The notes beneath the pieces were generated by a model that saw only the letters and a list, made by a program, of their open reading frames with translations, ran no database searches and was not told the origin of the DNA. This document shows positions 61,865 through 64,000 of a stretch of DNA of 64,000 bases, in pieces (the first letter of the stretch is position 1; every line of letters begins with the position of its first letter). Source of the DNA: Acidobacterium sp. (lineage in GTDB: Bacteria; Acidobacteriota; Terriglobia; Terriglobales; Acidobacteriaceae); assembly GCA_003131625.1 (NCBI GenBank), contig PKVY01000066.1, forward strand, positions 1 to 64,000, read 5' to 3'. A program made the translations under genes and the position numbers.

Positions 61865-61892
61865 GTGAAGGGGCTCTGACGAGCCCCTTCAC
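61865..61892. terminator. Strong hairpin after the beta-helix gene
   Basis: GTGAAGGGGCTC-TGAC-GAGCCCCTTCAC is a perfect 12-bp stem, 29 bases beyond the stop at 61921 on the - strand. It has no T-tract, so it may be a partial terminator that lowers expression of the downstream polysaccharide genes relative to the beta-helix gene. Confidence 0.6.
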
Positions 61893-61920
61893 CCATCGTT
61901 CACAGCACAGTTCTATCGGC

Positions 61921-63759
61921 TTACTGCGGCACTACGGTTCCGGTCAGGTTGGTTGGCGACCCGGGAGTCACACCGTTCCCGTAACAGGTGTTGGCGTTGA
62001 AGTTATACGGTCCGCCGGCTCCGCCGTCGGTTCCGTGCATGACGTTCACGAAGCACTGGTAAGCAGGGTTCCCGTAGGTGTGCCCGCCCGGCCCGCTGCC
62101 TCCAGTGACATCAGGACCGGTTGCCGGGTAAGGAATCGAACCCCACCAGGAGGGTTTGCTGGTTTGATAGAACGATGCGGGCAACGTCAGGGTACTGGCG
62201 GCCCATGCAATCGTCCCACCGATGTTGTTGAAGTTTCCGGTAATCAGATCGGTGGCTGAGGTTCCGGCTTTGTCACCTCCCCCAGAGCCATCGTCGGCTG
62301 ATTCGCCATAACCAAACGACCAGCCGTAGGCATCGGCGTCATAGCTTCGGTTCGCCGGGTATTCAACCGACGCTACCTGGCCCATGGTGGAGGTTCCATA
62401 GGCAACCAGAGACTGCATCTGGGAGCTGCCCACGACGTTGCCGACGAAGTTGTTGAGCGTCGCCAGATACGACCACTGCATGGCGCGAACTGCCTGGAAT
62501 CCGTAAATGGCGCCGGAGCAGCTCACCGTACCGCGGCCACTGGCCGGAGCGCAGATGTGGTTGGTGCCGATGACCCAGTTGCGGTAGGCCGTAGTCTGGC
62601 TGGAGGTGCCCCACACGGAATCCGCGTAGATCTGCGTGAGAGCATTGCCCTCGAGCAAATTGTATTGCGGCGAGGCTCCGTGGAAGCTGATACCGCCAAT
62701 CAGGAAGCTGGGTGCGCCGGCGTCGAACTCGCCCTCGGTGTAGTTGTAACCGATCACGTTGCCGGCCGCGCCCCACTCCATCATGATGGCGACGTGGGTC
62801 CGCTCCACGATGTTGTTTTCGACCAGAGTAGCGCTGGTCTTGTAGGCGAGGTCGACATCGGAATCATACGTGCCGGGTTCGTGCAGGTACGCGTTGGAGA
62901 AGTAGCTGTCGCGGATCTCGTCGCGATAGCCCCAGTAGTCTTCCAGCTGATCGCCGTCGGTGTAGTTCCCTTCCACGCCTTTCACCCAGCAATACGCGCA
63001 GGAGGAGAGTCCGAAGTCAGCCGCATAGCCTTTGTTGTTGGCGTAGACCTGGAGGTTTTCCACCCCGGCGTAACTGGCCGACATGTTGAACGGAACAGCG
63101 ATGGGCGACTGCGTATAGGCGCCATACAATCCCGGCGAGATGGTGACGGTCGAGCCGCTGACGGCGGTGACCTGAACAATCTGGCCGCGAGCCAGGCTTC
63201 CACTACTGGTCCAGCCATCGCACCATGTGCACTGTCCTTCGCTGCCGTCGGAGGAGACGAAGGCGGGATTGTTAGTTTCGGCGATCACCAGATACGAGTT
63301 GGTGGTGATTCCCGATGCATTGCTGAGGGTAATGCTGGTCGATCCGTTGCTCGCGCCTCCGGTGATGTTGACCGGGTTGTAGCTGGGGCCGCCGGAACCG
63401 AGCGCCACAACGTAGCCGCCGCCGCCACCAGTCGCGCTGAGGATGGTCTGGTTGGCGCCAGCGCCGCGCAGGGTCACGTTCGACGGAACCTGAATGGTGC
63501 CGCTGATGCTGTAGGTGCCCGCCGCCAGAGCCACGGTTTGACCGCTGGGACAGGATGCAAGAGCGGAGTTGATCTGGGATACGGTTGCGGAAGAGGTAAG
63601 GCTGGCGCAATTGGTCGTGCGCGCCGGGATACCACCCACTCCTGAGTTGGACCAGTTAATCGCCTGCGTGGCGCTTAAAATTGAGGACCACGACTGGGCA
63701 TGACTAGAGAGCGAAAACACGAACAACAATACGGAAATTCCTGCAGCACTGCGCTTCAT
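61921..63759 (-). CDS. Secreted right-handed beta-helix protein (pectate-lyase-like fold)
   Basis: 612 residues with a signal peptide (1-21, MKRSAAGISVLLFVFSLSSHAQ). A parallel beta-helix follows: QTVALAAGTYSISGTIQVPSNVTLRGAGANQTIL (about 75-108) is the classic entry turn. Then come short coils (VENLQVYANNKGYAADFG, DEIRDSYFSNAYLHEPG, NIVERTHVAIMMEW, NVIGYNYTEGEFDAG). The fold is shared by polysaccharide lyases, hydrolases and non-enzymatic surface proteins; no lyase-specific Arg/Lys catalytic set could be assigned. It is first in the - strand series before the polysaccharide genes and might bind or trim the polymer. Confidence 0.82.
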   Translation of the reverse strand: MKRSAAGISVLLFVFSLSSHAQSWSSILSATQAINWSNSGVGGIPARTTNCASLTSSATVSQINSALASCPSGQTVALAAGTYSISGTIQVPSNVTLRGAGANQTILSATGGGGGYVVALGSGGPSYNPVNITGGASNGSTSITLSNASGITTNSYLVIAETNNPAFVSSDGSEGQCTWCDGWTSSGSLARGQIVQVTAVSGSTVTISPGLYGAYTQSPIAVPFNMSASYAGVENLQVYANNKGYAADFGLSSCAYCWVKGVEGNYTDGDQLEDYWGYRDEIRDSYFSNAYLHEPGTYDSDVDLAYKTSATLVENNIVERTHVAIMMEWGAAGNVIGYNYTEGEFDAGAPSFLIGGISFHGASPQYNLLEGNALTQIYADSVWGTSSQTTAYRNWVIGTNHICAPASGRGTVSCSGAIYGFQAVRAMQWSYLATLNNFVGNVVGSSQMQSLVAYGTSTMGQVASVEYPANRSYDADAYGWSFGYGESADDGSGGGDKAGTSATDLITGNFNNIGGTIAWAASTLTLPASFYQTSKPSWWGSIPYPATGPDVTGGSGPGGHTYGNPAYQCFVNVMHGTDGGAGGPYNFNANTCYGNGVTPGSPTNLTGTVVPQ

Positions 63760-64000
63760 ATGTCCTCATCCGTCCTCCTTCGCTTAGCCCTGTTGTGATC
63801 TTTGAAATCTTCGGGCCTTGTTCCGGGATTGCGTGGCTATCGACAAGCGATCAAGGCGAACCGCCGATGTCATTGTCTGGTGACGATGGTAGGGGCAGTA
63901 TAGCGAGCCAGAACGCGACAAGCAAGACACTAAAGTTACTATTTCTTGGGCCGACGTTACCTGGCGACTTTGGCGAACTGCGCCGTTGTACTCACTTTCA
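63760..64000. promoter_or_regulatory. Upstream region of the beta-helix gene
   Basis: 240 non-coding bases up to the window edge. 'gacactaaagttactattt' at 63926-63944 repeats the ACTAAAGT word seen before the pilin and giant-protein genes. No complete promoter can be defended. Confidence 0.35.

Overview
The window reads as a piece of a high-GC, Gram-negative soil-type chromosome, most probably from the Acidobacteriota (Terriglobia-like). This is inferred from the mix of protein families, not from a marker gene: giant secreted Ig-like/MBG repeat proteins, choice-of-anchor-D lipoproteins, a full Tad pilus locus with many TadE/TadG proteins, an ECF42-type sigma factor with a TPR tail, S9 peptidases and a CDP-sugar exopolysaccharide cluster. 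No rRNA, intact tRNA gene, CRISPR array or intact insertion sequence is visible.

Layout. (1) 1-2190: the tail of a lipocalin-like gene, then a visibly A/T-richer two-gene module (a DUF262/GmrS-type protein plus a small HEPN protein with an R-x4-H motif) that looks like an acquired defence or toxin module, closed by a terminator. (2) 2500-5720: a hexuronate (pectin/uronate) catabolism island. kduI and a secreted cupin lie on the + strand. kduD and an IclR regulator lie on the - strand and overlap by ATGA, with a palindromic operator candidate before kduD. A four-run G-quadruplex motif lies ahead of kduI.

(3) 5867-24407: a Tad (Flp) pilus locus of about 18.5 kb in two divergent arms. The - arm carries four TadE-like and three TadG-like proteins (two with von Willebrand A domains) and a polytopic GT-C-like membrane protein. 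A stranded scrap of a lost TadG copy lies between two of them. The + arm carries three Flp pilins, the prepilin peptidase CpaA, CpaB, the CpaC secretin, CpaE, the CpaF ATPase, TadB and TadC. It ends in two paralogous 30-32 residue single-span membrane microproteins, one of the more interesting finds here.

(4) 24528-32187: DUF192, YceI and a complete HypF that has no ATG/GTG/TTG start in frame, then an ECF42-like sigma factor and an S9 peptidase with an unusual C-terminal extension. (5) 32188-33009: a non-coding scar holding two 3'-half-tRNA-like segments (Gln-like on -, Asp-like on +), suggesting old integration sites.

(6) 33069-47438: two large divergent surface-protein genes. One is a giant 3087-residue protein with 17 exact 90-residue repeats (270 bp period). 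The other is a 1338-residue lipoprotein of alternating ASH-type and disulfide-type Ig modules. A leader of about 1 kb separates them. (7) 47489-63759: a - strand exopolysaccharide operon with nucleotide-sugar dehydrogenase, flippase, PIG-L deacetylase, FAD oxidoreductase, CDP-glucose 4,6-dehydratase, SAF-domain oxidoreductase, glucose-1-phosphate cytidylyltransferase, pyruvyl transferase, CgeB-like glycosyltransferase, 3,5-epimerase, CheR-like methyltransferase and LamG-VanZ membrane protein, preceded by a secreted beta-helix protein. The chain-initiating transferase, polymerase and export channel are not in the window and may lie beyond 64000.

Working picture: a surface-attached lifestyle with Tad pili, giant adhesins and a decorated 6-deoxysugar polysaccharide, plus use of plant uronates.
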